A stretch of 64,000 nucleotides of DNA from Bacteroidota bacterium (GTDB taxonomy: Bacteria; Bacteroidota; Bacteroidia; Chitinophagales; Chitinophagaceae), in the NCBI GenBank assembly GCA_005798905.1, contig SYIK01000012.1:62001-126000 (forward strand), in the 5' to 3' direction. The position numbers were made by a program, and so were the translations under genes. The notes beneath the pieces are model-generated. The model was not told the DNA's origin and searched no databases. It worked only from the letters and a program-made list of their open reading frames with translations. This document shows positions 1-8,997 of this stretch, piece by piece (within the stretch, counting starts at the first letter, position 1; every line of letters begins with the position of its first letter).

Positions 1-2824
1 TTTCAAAACCAATATCCGTCATAAATCCGCTCTGCTCGCCGCCCAACATATTACCTGCACCGCGAATGTCCAAGTCGCGCATGGCAATTTGAAAGCCACT
101 TCCCAAATCGCTGTGCTGTTCCAAAATTTGTAACCGTTTGCGCGCATCATCTGGCAAAGTATTTTTTGGCGGAGCCAATAAATAACAGAATGCTTTTTTA
201 TTACTTCTTCCAACTCTTCCGCGCAATTGATGCAAATCACTCAACCCAAAATAATGTGCATTTTGAATGATGATTGTATTTACATTAGGAATATCAACTC
301 CACTTTCTACAATATTGGTACAAACCAATACATCAAATTTTTTATCAATAAAATCCAATACTTGATTTTCTAATTGATGTCCTTCCATTTGTCCGTGGGC
401 AATTCCAATAGATAAATCTGGGCAAAGCCCTTGAAGTATTGCGGCCATTTCATTCAAACCTTGAATGCGGTTGTGAATAAAAAATAGTTGTCCGCCGCGT
501 TCCGTTTCGAAATAAACAATTTCTCTAATTTGATCTGCATTAAAAACCAATAATTCTGTTTGAATGGGTTGGCGATTGGGTGGTGCCGTATTGATGATAC
601 TTAAATCTCTTGCGCCCATCAACGAAAATTGCAAGGTTCGTGGAATGGGCGTTGCCGTTAAGGTTAAACAATCAACTGCGGTTTTAATTGTTTTTATTTT
701 TTCTTTATGACCAACGCCAAATTTTTGTTCTTCATCAATTACGAGCAAACCCAAATCTTTAAACTTTACTTCTTTGCCAAGCAAACCGTGTGTGCCAATG
801 ATAATATCAATTTTTCCTTCTTCTAATTTTTGTAAAATTATTTTTTTCTCTTTTGCCGATTTGAATCGATTGATGTATTCAACCGTTACGGGAAATTCTT
901 TCAATCGATCGGTAAAAGTTTTATAATGTTGAAAAGCAAGAATCGTAGTTGGAACCAATACAGCAACTTGTTTCCCATCGGTGCAAGATTTAAAAGCAGC
1001 ACGAATGGCAATTTCGGTTTTACCAAAACCCACATCACCACAGACTAATCTGTCCATTGGCGATTCCGACTCCATATCTTTTTTTACATCGGCAGTTGCT
1101 TTTCCTTGATCCGGTGTGTCTTCGTAAATAAAGGATGCTTCTAATTCGGTTTGTAAATACGTGTCAGGTAAATGTTGAAATCCGAGTTGTGCTTTTCGCT
1201 GCGCATAAAGTTGAATTAAATCAAACGCAATTTCTTTAACCTTTGCTTTTGTTTTTTCTTTTAACTTATTCCAAACATCACTTCCCAATTTATTTATTTT
1301 TGGAATGGTTCCTTCCTTGCCGGAAAACTTTGCAATTTTATGCAGCGAGTTAATATTTACATAAAGTACATCGCTGTCTTTATAAAGTATGCGAACAACT
1401 TCTTGCAATTTTCCATTTACTTCCATTTTTTGCAATCCACTAAATCTACCAACACCGTGATCGATATGCGTTACAAAATCGCCGGGTTGCAAATCGCGCA
1501 AAGATCTTAATGTAAGTGCTTTGTTTTTGTTGTATGCTTGTTTGATTTTGAATTTATGATAGCGCTGAAAAATTTGATGATCGGTATAACAAACAATTTT
1601 TAATTCTTCGTCAATAAAGCCTTCGTGAATTGCTTTTACGATTGGCGTGAAATGAATTCCCGCTTTTAAATCTTCAAAAACACTAAAAAGTCGTTCCAGT
1701 TGTTTTGGATTTTCTGCAAACAAATAAAGTTGAAACCCTTTCGATTCCCATTTTTTTAAGTCGTTAATTAAAAGATCAAAATGGCGGTTAAAAGCCGGCT
1801 GTGGCAAGGTTTGAAAGCTGATCGTTTTTTTATCGTTGCTGTTTGAAATTGAAAAAATTTCATCAAATAATATTTGATGAAATTTCAAAACTTCTATTTC
1901 AAAATCGGCAAGCGAAACAAAATCGTTTTTCGTAATATTATTTTCAATTTCAGCATGAGTGGTTTCGGATATTACTTTATCAATTTCTTGTTCGTATTTT
2001 TTAATTTTTTCTTTTATCAATTCTTCATTTTGCCACCAAACAATTGTATTCGCTGGTAAAAATTCTAAAATTGAAATTTTAGCTTCTTGTGAAAATTGGG
2101 TTTGCACATTTGGAATAATGCTTACTTGTAAAAGTCTTCTTTCGCTCAATTGTGATTCGGGATCAATAATCCGAATAGAATCCACGTTATTCACAAACAA
2201 TTCTATTCGATAAGGTTTTTCGTTTCCAAAAGAATAAATATCCAAGATACCTCCACGAATAGCTATTTGTCCGGGTTCATAAACAAAATCGGTTCTTTCA
2301 AATCCGTAATTGGACAACTGAAGCAACAAATTTTCTACATTCAATTCATCGCCAACTTTTATATAAATAATTTGTAAAGAAAGTGTTTCGGGTAAAAAAA
2401 CTTTTTCAATTACAGCTTCAGGATAAGTAATAAGAATTTTTTTATTTACGCTACCATTTTGTTTTAATTGTGTTGCAATTTTTGTTAACGCTTCGGTGCG
2501 CAACATGATATGACTTCCATTCAGTTTGCTAAAATCTTTTGGCTGCTTGAAAGAAGATGGAAAATAAAAAAGATCTAATGCATCAGTAAGCGATTCTAAA
2601 TTATTATGAAAATACGCAGCTTCTTCAGCATCGTTACAAACAATCAAATGATTTAACTCTTTGCAACTTTCAATTTTCAAAATAGAAGCGGTAACAAAAT
2701 GTTTGGAGCTACCAATTAAATTTTTTAAAGCAATTTTTTGAGGATGGGCAAAAGAAAGCCCGTTCGCCAATTGAAAAAGGCGGGGAGAATTTTTATACGC
2801 ATCCAACAATCCCTGTACACTCAT
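1..2824 (-). CDS. mfd: Transcription-repair coupling factor Mfd (3' end cut by window edge)
   Basis: Mfd is a DNA translocase that removes RNA polymerase stalled at lesions and recruits the UvrABC excision machinery. The minus-strand reading frame starts at the ATG at 2824-2822 (MSVQGLLDAYKNSP) and stays open to the window edge, giving about 941 residues of a family usually near 1100. The translocase half shows Walker A in the form GDVGFGKTE (about 1020-1045), the Walker B DEEQ box (about 735) and GSGFQIAMRDLDIRGAGN (about 30-100), a signature shared with RecG and Mfd. The N-terminal part carries the UvrB-like segment with YEPGQIAIRGGILDIYSFG. The gene diverges from the T9SS cargo gene across 99 bases. 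It is intact as far as visible; the missing part is the C-terminal end. The uvrC gene lies elsewhere in this window (about 48-50 kb). Confidence 0.96.
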   Translation of the reverse strand, partial: MSVQGLLDAYKNSPRLFQLANGLSFAHPQKIALKNLIGSSKHFVTASILKIESCKELNHLIVCNDAEEAAYFHNNLESLTDALDLFYFPSSFKQPKDFSKLNGSHIMLRTEALTKIATQLKQNGSVNKKILITYPEAVIEKVFLPETLSLQIIYIKVGDELNVENLLLQLSNYGFERTDFVYEPGQIAIRGGILDIYSFGNEKPYRIELFVNNVDSIRIIDPESQLSERRLLQVSIIPNVQTQFSQEAKISILEFLPANTIVWWQNEELIKEKIKKYEQEIDKVISETTHAEIENNITKNDFVSLADFEIEVLKFHQILFDEIFSISNSNDKKTISFQTLPQPAFNRHFDLLINDLKKWESKGFQLYLFAENPKQLERLFSVFEDLKAGIHFTPIVKAIHEGFIDEELKIVCYTDHQIFQRYHKFKIKQAYNKNKALTLRSLRDLQPGDFVTHIDHGVGRFSGLQKMEVNGKLQEVVRILYKDSDVLYVNINSLHKIAKFSGKEGTIPKINKLGSDVWNKLKEKTKAKVKEIAFDLIQLYAQRKAQLGFQHLPDTYLQTELEASFIYEDTPDQGKATADVKKDMESESPMDRLVCGDVGFGKTEIAIRAAFKSCTDGKQVAVLVPTTILAFQHYKTFTDRLKEFPVTVEYINRFKSAKEKKIILQKLEEGKIDIIIGTHGLLGKEVKFKDLGLLVIDEEQKFGVGHKEKIKTIKTAVDCLTLTATPIPRTLQFSLMGARDLSIINTAPPNRQPIQTELLVFNADQIREIVYFETERGGQLFFIHNRIQGLNEMAAILQGLCPDLSIGIAHGQMEGHQLENQVLDFIDKKFDVLVCTNIVESGVDIPNVNTIIIQNAHYFGLSDLHQLRGRVGRSNKKAFCYLLAPPKNTLPDDARKRLQILEQHSDLGSGFQIAMRDLDIRGAGNMLGGEQSGFMTDIGFE

Positions 2825-2923
2825 GAAGGGTGTAAAAATAACAAATTCTTAGAGAGTGAAATTCAAAAATCAACTGTATATTTATTCGTTACATTTTTAA
2901 GATTGAAAAAAGTTATTTTATTT

Positions 2924-5911
2924 ATGAAGATTTCCAATACAATTGCTGGTGCCTTTTTGTTTTTATTATTAATCTTAACTGGTTTTTGGATTAGTCAAAA
3001 CAAAGAAGCTTTTCCGCATGAAGAAATAAAACAAACTGCATATCATTTTTTGAGATGGAAATATGATGCAGATATGATTAAAGATCCAATTACAGGTAAA
3101 GTCCCAATTGGCATGCGCGAACAAGAAATAGAATTTGCAAAAACAATTCCAATTAGAAATACAGTTTTTGGAAATGCAAGAACTGCTTCTCAGAATAATT
3201 ATATTCCTGCAGGACCAAATAATATTGGTGGGCGCACAAGAGCATTGGCATATGATGTACGCTACAATGGAACTACGAATAGAGTTATCATTGCAGGAAG
3301 TGTGAGTGGTGGTATTCATCGCTCAACAGATGGCGGTGCTACATGGACAAGAGTTTCTCCATCAAATGAAATTCATAATGTGTCAACGATTGTGCAAGAT
3401 CCTCGTTCGGGCAATCAAGATATTTGGTTTGCAGGTGGGGGTGAATATTTTGGCAATTCTGCAGATGCAATTGGTGCAGGTTATTTTGCTCATGGAATTT
3501 TTAAATCAACTGATAATGGTGCAACATGGACACGTTTACCCCTGAATAATATTACCGACATAAATGGAAATACAATTGCTGCAGGTATCGCCGAGCGGTT
3601 TGATCATCCATTTGATTATGTTCATAAGTTGGCAATTAATCCTGTTAATGGAGATTTGTATGTTGCCGGTCATCGCCGTGTGATGCGTTCTATAAATAGT
3701 GGAACTTCTTTTCAAACAATTTTTGGAAGTACAACGGCTTCTTTTGCGGCAAACGGACAATGCGATATAGTAATCTCTGCAACTGGAAAAATTTATATCG
3801 GATATACAGGAGCTGCACCCGACTTGGCATTACGAGGTGTTTGGAAATCAACAACCGGTGATCAAAATTCTTTTACTCGTTTGGCAGGTGGAACGACATT
3901 GGGTGTTGATTCTGTGGCTGACTGGAAAGGAAATGCATACGGCTATCAAGTTGTAAGCGGATCAAATTATTATGACACAAGAAGAATATTGTTGGCATTG
4001 GCCCCATCAAACGAAAACATCCTTTATACTTTATACCAAAATGGACTTTCAAATGCAAGTCCGAGTTTTAATAAAGAAGCAGATTTGTTTAAACTAAATA
4101 TGACTGCTGGAAACAATTGGACAAATCTTTCTGCCAACCTTCCGGATTTTTCTGGTGGAAATCACGAAGCAACGGATCCTTTTGCTATCCAAGGTGGTTA
4201 TGATTTATTTATTTCAGTAAAACCAAACGATCCAGACTTTGTTATTTTGGGTGGTACAAGTTTGTATCGCTCTATAAATGGATTTGCTTCAACAACTGGC
4301 ACATCGTGGATTGGCGGCTATGGGAACACAATGCCCACACTTACTTTTTATGCAAATAGTCATCCCGATATCCATAATCTTGTTTTTAATCCGTCAAATC
4401 CAAACATTGCAATTTGTTCAAACGACGGAGGCATTCAAGTAACAAATGATATTACTGCAAGTTCATCAACAGTTGCATGGGCGAATATGAACAACTATCA
4501 AACTTTGCAATATTATTATGTAGCTATTGATCCGGAAACTAGTGCAAATAATTTCGTTGGTGGTGCGCAGGATAATGGAACACAGTTTAGAGACAAAACC
4601 GGAATTGTAGGATTAGCAGTTGGTGATAGTAATAATCATCGTCGACTAGTTGGAGGAGATGGTGCTGCCGTTGGAATTTCAAAACGAGTTAGTAGCACTC
4701 AATTTTTATATTGTGGAATTCAATTGGGCGCATTACGAAGAGGTCAATTACAATCTTCATTTAGTACAACAGATATTCGCCCATCCGGTTTAACTCCTTC
4801 TTATACAGGCTCTACGACTGAGTTTGGCGAATTTGTAACTAATTTCAAACTCAACCCTGATAATACTGAAGACCTTTTTTACATCAACTTCAACCGGCTT
4901 TTTAGAACAACTGCTGCATCCACGGTTACTACGTCGGGATGGACAGAACTTACCGGATTTTCAAATGCAATTAATGCTGCAAATGGAACCAATATTGCCA
5001 TTCGTGCATTGGCATTTACGCGTGGGAATTATAACCCTGCACATGTACTTTATATTGGAACTACCGATGGAAAAGTTTTTCGATTGGATGATCCACGCAA
5101 TGCTGGAATCCTTGCCGCCCCAATAAATATTTCTCCATCGGGCACTGCGACATATAATATTCAAGATATTGCTGTAAATCCCAACAACGATAATGAAGTT
5201 ATGTTGGTGGTATCAAATTATGGTGTAACCTCTGGCAACAATCTTACTAATATTACAAATATTTGGTGGACGAACAATGCAAAAAGTGCAAGTCCTACTT
5301 GGCTTCAAGCAGAAGGAAACTTAGCGGGCACAATCAACTCCGGATATATTTCTGCACGAAGTTGTATGATAACCGTTAAAAAAGATGCAAGCAATAATCC
5401 CGTTACAGAATATTATGTTGGAACTGCAGCCGGTTTATTTGGAGTAGAAAATTTAGGTACAACACTTGCTGCAAGTGGTTCACCAACTTGGCAACGCGAA
5501 GGATCTTCTGTAATCAATTACTCAATTATTTCCTCATTGGCGTATCGAGCAACGGACAATGTGTTTTTAGTAGGATCGCACGGCAATGGCCTTTATTACA
5601 CATTTTTAGGAACCCCCAATTTTAATCCAATTACAGGAATTGTTAACCCAATATTAAACGATAAAAAATTTATTGCGAATGTGTATCCAACTGTTGGAAG
5701 CAAATTAGTACAATATAAAATTGGCGATAAATATGAAGTAAAAAAATTATTGATTCAATTATTCAACACCAACGGACAAGAGATTTATAGAAATGAAACG
5801 AGCTACCAAGATGGTGTAATTCAATTGAATGGTTTTTCCAAAAACACATACATACTCAGCATTACAAGTAATGATAGAAAATATCGGCATGTTCAAAAAA
5901 TTATTAATTAG
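2924..5911 (+). CDS. Large secreted Asp-box (sialidase-like propeller) protein with T9SS type A sorting tail
   Basis: A 995-residue exported protein. I place the start at the ATG at 2924 because it is followed at once by a signal peptide (MKISNTIAGAFLFLLLILTG); the frame runs upstream to 2738 but that part overlaps mfd. After the signal, GPNNIGGRTRALAYD begins a beta-propeller region with Asp-box repeats of the form S-T-D-x-G-A-T-W (HRSTDGGATWTRV and FKSTDNGATWTRL, about residues 140-230) and further SIN/SND-containing blades to about residue 900. The last 80 residues (from about IANVYPTVGSK) fit the T9SS type A sorting domain and end in VQKIIN. Such proteins are exported by the T9SS and released or anchored at the cell surface. 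The substrate is unknown. Asp-boxes are common in sialidases, but I see no catalytic arginine triad that would justify that name. Confidence 0.85.
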   Translation: MKISNTIAGAFLFLLLILTGFWISQNKEAFPHEEIKQTAYHFLRWKYDADMIKDPITGKVPIGMREQEIEFAKTIPIRNTVFGNARTASQNNYIPAGPNNIGGRTRALAYDVRYNGTTNRVIIAGSVSGGIHRSTDGGATWTRVSPSNEIHNVSTIVQDPRSGNQDIWFAGGGEYFGNSADAIGAGYFAHGIFKSTDNGATWTRLPLNNITDINGNTIAAGIAERFDHPFDYVHKLAINPVNGDLYVAGHRRVMRSINSGTSFQTIFGSTTASFAANGQCDIVISATGKIYIGYTGAAPDLALRGVWKSTTGDQNSFTRLAGGTTLGVDSVADWKGNAYGYQVVSGSNYYDTRRILLALAPSNENILYTLYQNGLSNASPSFNKEADLFKLNMTAGNNWTNLSANLPDFSGGNHEATDPFAIQGGYDLFISVKPNDPDFVILGGTSLYRSINGFASTTGTSWIGGYGNTMPTLTFYANSHPDIHNLVFNPSNPNIAICSNDGGIQVTNDITASSSTVAWANMNNYQTLQYYYVAIDPETSANNFVGGAQDNGTQFRDKTGIVGLAVGDSNNHRRLVGGDGAAVGISKRVSSTQFLYCGIQLGALRRGQLQSSFSTTDIRPSGLTPSYTGSTTEFGEFVTNFKLNPDNTEDLFYINFNRLFRTTAASTVTTSGWTELTGFSNAINAANGTNIAIRALAFTRGNYNPAHVLYIGTTDGKVFRLDDPRNAGILAAPINISPSGTATYNIQDIAVNPNNDNEVMLVVSNYGVTSGNNLTNITNIWWTNNAKSASPTWLQAEGNLAGTINSGYISARSCMITVKKDASNNPVTEYYVGTAAGLFGVENLGTTLAASGSPTWQREGSSVINYSIISSLAYRATDNVFLVGSHGNGLYYTFLGTPNFNPITGIVNPILNDKKFIANVYPTVGSKLVQYKIGDKYEVKKLLIQLFNTNGQEIYRNETSYQDGVIQLNGFSKNTYILSITSNDRKYRHVQKIIN

Positions 5912-5932
5912 TTTTTATTTATATAACTGAAA

Positions 5933-6214
5933 ATGAAAATTCAACTGCAACATCCAACCGGGAAAAAAGCAGTAAGCATCGATAAAGCAAAGTACGATGT
6001 GTTAAAAAAACATGTTTTAAATTGTTTAAAAATAAAAGAAGAAGCAACACATGCTGATATGTTACAATCAATAACAAATGAATTTAAAAAGAGTAAACTA
6101 GAATTTACAGGTTCAGTTGAGTGGTATATGGAATGGGTAAAACTTGATCTTGAAGCAAAGAAAAAAATTAAAAGAATTTCAAACACATCACCAATAAAAT
6201 TTATACTTGTTTAA
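5933..6214 (+). CDS. Small conserved protein, possibly DUF6958 family
   Basis: A 93-residue soluble protein with no signal peptide or membrane segment. It starts 21 bases after the T9SS cargo gene and reads on the same strand. The sequence is lysine-rich and probably helical, with the motif GSVEWYMEWVKLDLEA near residue 60 and a PIKF ending. This matches my memory of a small Bacteroidota family (DUF6958) of unknown function, but I could not check that here. The spacing suggests co-transcription with its neighbours. No function can be proposed. Confidence 0.7.
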   Translation: MKIQLQHPTGKKAVSIDKAKYDVLKKHVLNCLKIKEEATHADMLQSITNEFKKSKLEFTGSVEWYMEWVKLDLEAKKKIKRISNTSPIKFILV

Positions 6215-6236
6215 CTATTAATAATATCGGCTGAAT

Positions 6237-6773
6237 ATGAAAAAGAAAATTTTTATCGGATGTTTCCTGTTTTGTCTTTTTACAGCCCCTTCTTTTTCTC
6301 AATTGATTTTGCCAATAAAAAAAATTCACGCATATAAACAAGCCACTATTCCCGGAATTCCACAAACAAGTTTTGACGAAAATGGAAACAAAATAATTGC
6401 ATCGCGAAAACCTACTTTTAACTATTGGATTTATGTTGAATTTCAGAAATCTGAAAAAATTGAAATTGTTGATTTATGGATTTCAGGAATTAGGTTTAAA
6501 GCAAAATCTGAAACCATCAATTCGCTTCCGGTAAAAAAAATAATTTATACCGCCAATTCCGGAAATGACACTGTTCTATTAATGCCGCCTACTTCACAAA
6601 ATGTTTTATTAACTTATCCAATCGACTTGTTAAATAAAAATAGTAACTCGAGTACTTACCTTAACAAACTTATTAAACAATCAGAATTAGTAATTGGTTT
6701 TTACTGGAATGGAAAAAAATATTTTGCTTCTACAAAACAAATCAAATTATTAGAACCCGATGCACATTTATAA
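6237..6773 (+). CDS. Hypothetical secreted protein
   Basis: A 178-residue protein with a clear Sec signal peptide (MKKKIFIGCFLFCLFTAPSFSQ), so it is probably periplasmic or at the outer membrane. The mature part is rich in beta-strand-type residues and has no cysteine, transmembrane segment or recognisable catalytic motif. It lies 22 bases after the small lysine-rich gene and before the FNR-like reductase. I do not recognise the family. Confidence 0.7.
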   Translation: MKKKIFIGCFLFCLFTAPSFSQLILPIKKIHAYKQATIPGIPQTSFDENGNKIIASRKPTFNYWIYVEFQKSEKIEIVDLWISGIRFKAKSETINSLPVKKIIYTANSGNDTVLLMPPTSQNVLLTYPIDLLNKNSNSSTYLNKLIKQSELVIGFYWNGKKYFASTKQIKLLEPDAHL

Positions 6774-6845
6774 CAACCTTATTTTTCAACTTAGTAAACC
6801 TATTCAAGATTAAACTATTTTTACAAAGTAATTTTTTATAAAAAA

Positions 6846-7568
6846 ATGGCACTATTACCTTGGATAAAAGGAACGGTAATCCGAATCGAAGATCAGACAC
6901 ACAACACAAAGCGTTTCTGGATTAAGGTTCCTGAAGTTGCAGATTTTAATTTTGCACCCGGACAATTCATAACATTAGATCTACCCATTCATGAAAAACC
7001 CAATAAACGATGGCGCAGTTATTCCATTGCAAGTTGGCCCGATGGAACAAATGTTTTTGAATTAGTAATTGTTTTAAATGAGTTTGGTGCAGGAACTCCC
7101 TATATTTTTAAAGAAATAAAAATTGGAAGTGAACTTACATTTCGCGGACCGCTTGGTGTGTTTACATTAAAAGAAAGTGATTTAGAACAAGATTTATTTT
7201 TCATTTGCACCGGAACCGGAATTGCTCCTTTTCGAAGCATGGCTCATCATATTAGAAATAATAATCTTGCACATAAAAATATTTACCTCATTTATGGCAC
7301 GCGTACAAAAAAAGATTTATTGTATTCAGACGAACTTAGCGAATTGCAAAATGTACTCCCTAATTTTAAATACATCCCCGTACTTTCAAGAGAGCAATGG
7401 GAAGGAAGATCTGGCTATCTTCATGCAGTTTATGAAGAATTATGTGCAGAAAAACAATCGGCACATTTCTTTCTGTGCGGTTGGAAAAATATGATTGACG
7501 AAGCAAAAAAACGAATTACTGATTTGGGTTACGACAGAAAATCTATTCATCAAGAATTATACGGTTAA
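6846..7568 (+). CDS. FAD-dependent ferredoxin/flavodoxin-NADP+ reductase-like oxidoreductase
   Basis: A 240-residue soluble flavoprotein of the ferredoxin-NADP+ reductase superfamily. The FAD-binding barrel carries the RSYS motif at residues 57-60 (RWRSYSIAS), and the nucleotide-binding half starts with GTGIAPFRS at 123-131. The C-terminal FLCGWKNMID (209-218) is the usual CG-containing NAD(P)-binding segment, and the chain ends in an aromatic-glycine pair (YG). Family members move electrons between NAD(P)H and a one-electron carrier such as ferredoxin or flavodoxin. The gene lies 75 bases upstream of nuoA on the same strand. Because this nuo operon lacks the NADH module, a role in setting the reduced ferredoxin/NAD(P)H balance is tempting, but it is only an inference. 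Confidence 0.85.
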   Translation: MALLPWIKGTVIRIEDQTHNTKRFWIKVPEVADFNFAPGQFITLDLPIHEKPNKRWRSYSIASWPDGTNVFELVIVLNEFGAGTPYIFKEIKIGSELTFRGPLGVFTLKESDLEQDLFFICTGTGIAPFRSMAHHIRNNNLAHKNIYLIYGTRTKKDLLYSDELSELQNVLPNFKYIPVLSREQWEGRSGYLHAVYEELCAEKQSAHFFLCGWKNMIDEAKKRITDLGYDRKSIHQELYG

Positions 7569-7643
7569 TCTACTTTTAAAAAACCAATTTTCATAATTAT
7601 TTTTAGCAAGGAGTTCCTATATTCGTAAAAACACAAATTAAAT

Positions 7644-7994
7644 ATGGGTGCTTCTTCGCTCATTGTTTTAATGATAGCAGCAATTTCTTTTTCAGGAATT
7701 GCTATCCTCGTTGCCAAACTAGTTTTAAAAGCTACAAAAAACAAACAAAAAGGAGAAACTTATGAATGCGGTGTTCCTACAAAAGGACCAAGTTGGATTC
7801 AGTTCAATGTTGGGTATTATTTGTTTGCGCTTATCTTTTTAATATTTGATGTCGAACTTATTTTTCTATACCCATGGGCTGTAGTAGCAAAAAGTATTGG
7901 ATGGATGGCCTTGGTAGAAATTATAATTTTCTTTTTTATTTTATTTATTGGATTTTTATACGCCCATAAAAAAGGAGCATTAAAATGGATGTAA
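7644..7994 (+). CDS. nuoA: NADH-quinone oxidoreductase subunit A
   Basis: A 116-residue inner-membrane subunit of complex I with three predicted transmembrane helices (about residues 5-28, 57-80 and 87-110). Between helices 1 and 2 is the family motif YECGVPTKGPSW, containing the conserved cysteine near the quinone site. FDVELIFLYPWA in helix 2 holds the conserved acidic residues. It is the first gene of an 11-gene nuo operon, and its end overlaps nuoB by 10 bases. Confidence 0.96.
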   Translation: MGASSLIVLMIAAISFSGIAILVAKLVLKATKNKQKGETYECGVPTKGPSWIQFNVGYYLFALIFLIFDVELIFLYPWAVVAKSIGWMALVEIIIFFFILFIGFLYAHKKGALKWM

Positions 7995-8542
7995 AATCAA
8001 GTATCGAACAAAGTATGAGTTTCCCCGGCGAAGTACATCAATCGCCAACAGGAGGTATCTTGTTGAGTAGAATTGATGATGTTATTAATTGGGCAAGGTC
8101 AAATTCTTTGTGGCCATTGGTTTTCGGAACAAGTTGCTGTGCAATTGAAATGATGAGTACGGCAAGTGCAAAATATGATTGGAGTCGATTTGGTTTTGAA
8201 GTAGCAAGAGCTACTCCGCGACAAGCTGATGTAATAATTATTGCAGGAACGATTGTAAATAAAATTGCACCTGTATTAAAAAGATTGTACGATCAAATGG
8301 CTGACCCAAAATATGTAATTGCAATGGGAGCATGCGCTACAAGTGGCGGCCCATTTTTTTACAATACATATTCTGTTGTAAAAGGTGCCGATCATATTAT
8401 TCCAGTTGATGTTTACATTGCAGGATGCCCTCCCCGACCAGAAGCATTAATTCATGCAATGATTACATTACAAGAAAAAATAAAGAGTGGATTAACTCGC
8501 GAACAAATTAGAATGCCAAAACCAGAACTGATTTCATTATGA
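7985..8542 (+). CDS. nuoB: NADH-quinone oxidoreductase subunit B
   Basis: A 185-residue peripheral subunit that binds the terminal [4Fe-4S] cluster N2, which passes electrons to quinone. All four cluster ligands are present: the tandem pair C51-C52 (GTSCCAIEMM), C117 (GACATSGG) and C148 (CPPRPEAL). The start overlaps nuoA and the end overlaps the nuoC start in an ATGA. The N-terminus is short, as is usual for bacterial NuoB. The intact ligand set indicates that the quinone-reducing module is functional despite the missing NADH module. Confidence 0.97.
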   Translation: MDVKSSIEQSMSFPGEVHQSPTGGILLSRIDDVINWARSNSLWPLVFGTSCCAIEMMSTASAKYDWSRFGFEVARATPRQADVIIIAGTIVNKIAPVLKRLYDQMADPKYVIAMGACATSGGPFFYNTYSVVKGADHIIPVDVYIAGCPPRPEALIHAMITLQEKIKSGLTREQIRMPKPELISL

Positions 8543-8997
8543 CAAAAGAAGAGTTGAAAATAAAATTGACAGAATTATTTTCCTCTGTTTCAATTGATGA
8601 AAGCAGTGAATGGCTAATCATAAATATTAGTTCTGCTAATAGTTTAAATTATTTGACACAACTTAGAAATGATTCAAGTTTGCAATTTGATTATTTGTTT
8701 TGTCAAACTTGTGTAGATTGGAAAACACATTTGACGATGGTGTATCATTTAAATTCAACAACTCATCGACAATCGCTTGTTGTAAAAGTTCAGTTGGATA
8801 GAACATTTCCAGAAATAGAAACGGTGAGTAAAATTTGGAGAACCGCTGAATTTCACGAAAGAGAAATTTTTGAAATGTTTGGTGTCAACTTTCTTCACCA
8901 TCCCGATTTACGACTATTAATTTTACCCGACGGATGGGAAAATAAAAAACCGATGCTAAAAGATTTTGAAGACCCTATTAATATGATAAAATTATAA
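8539..8997 (+). CDS. nuoC: NADH-quinone oxidoreductase subunit C
   Basis: A 152-residue peripheral-arm subunit (30 kDa family). The segment FPEIETVSKIWRTAEFHEREIFEMFGV (given here only as its start, FPEIETVS, and its end, EREIFEMFGV, about residues 90-118) is the family signature, followed by HPDLRLLILPDGW. NuoC and NuoD are separate genes here, not the fused nuoCD of enterobacteria. It overlaps nuoB by four bases and nuoD by one (TAATG). Confidence 0.95.
   Translation: MTKEELKIKLTELFSSVSIDESSEWLIINISSANSLNYLTQLRNDSSLQFDYLFCQTCVDWKTHLTMVYHLNSTTHRQSLVVKVQLDRTFPEIETVSKIWRTAEFHEREIFEMFGVNFLHHPDLRLLILPDGWENKKPMLKDFEDPINMIKL

Noticed and set aside
2738-2923. In-frame upstream extension of the T9SS cargo gene to an ATG at 2738
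   Set aside because: It overlaps the start of mfd on the other strand, and a perfect signal peptide starts at 2924.
2924-5911. Naming the large Asp-box protein a sialidase
   Set aside because: Asp-boxes occur in many propeller proteins, and the sialidase arginine triad and catalytic pair were not seen.
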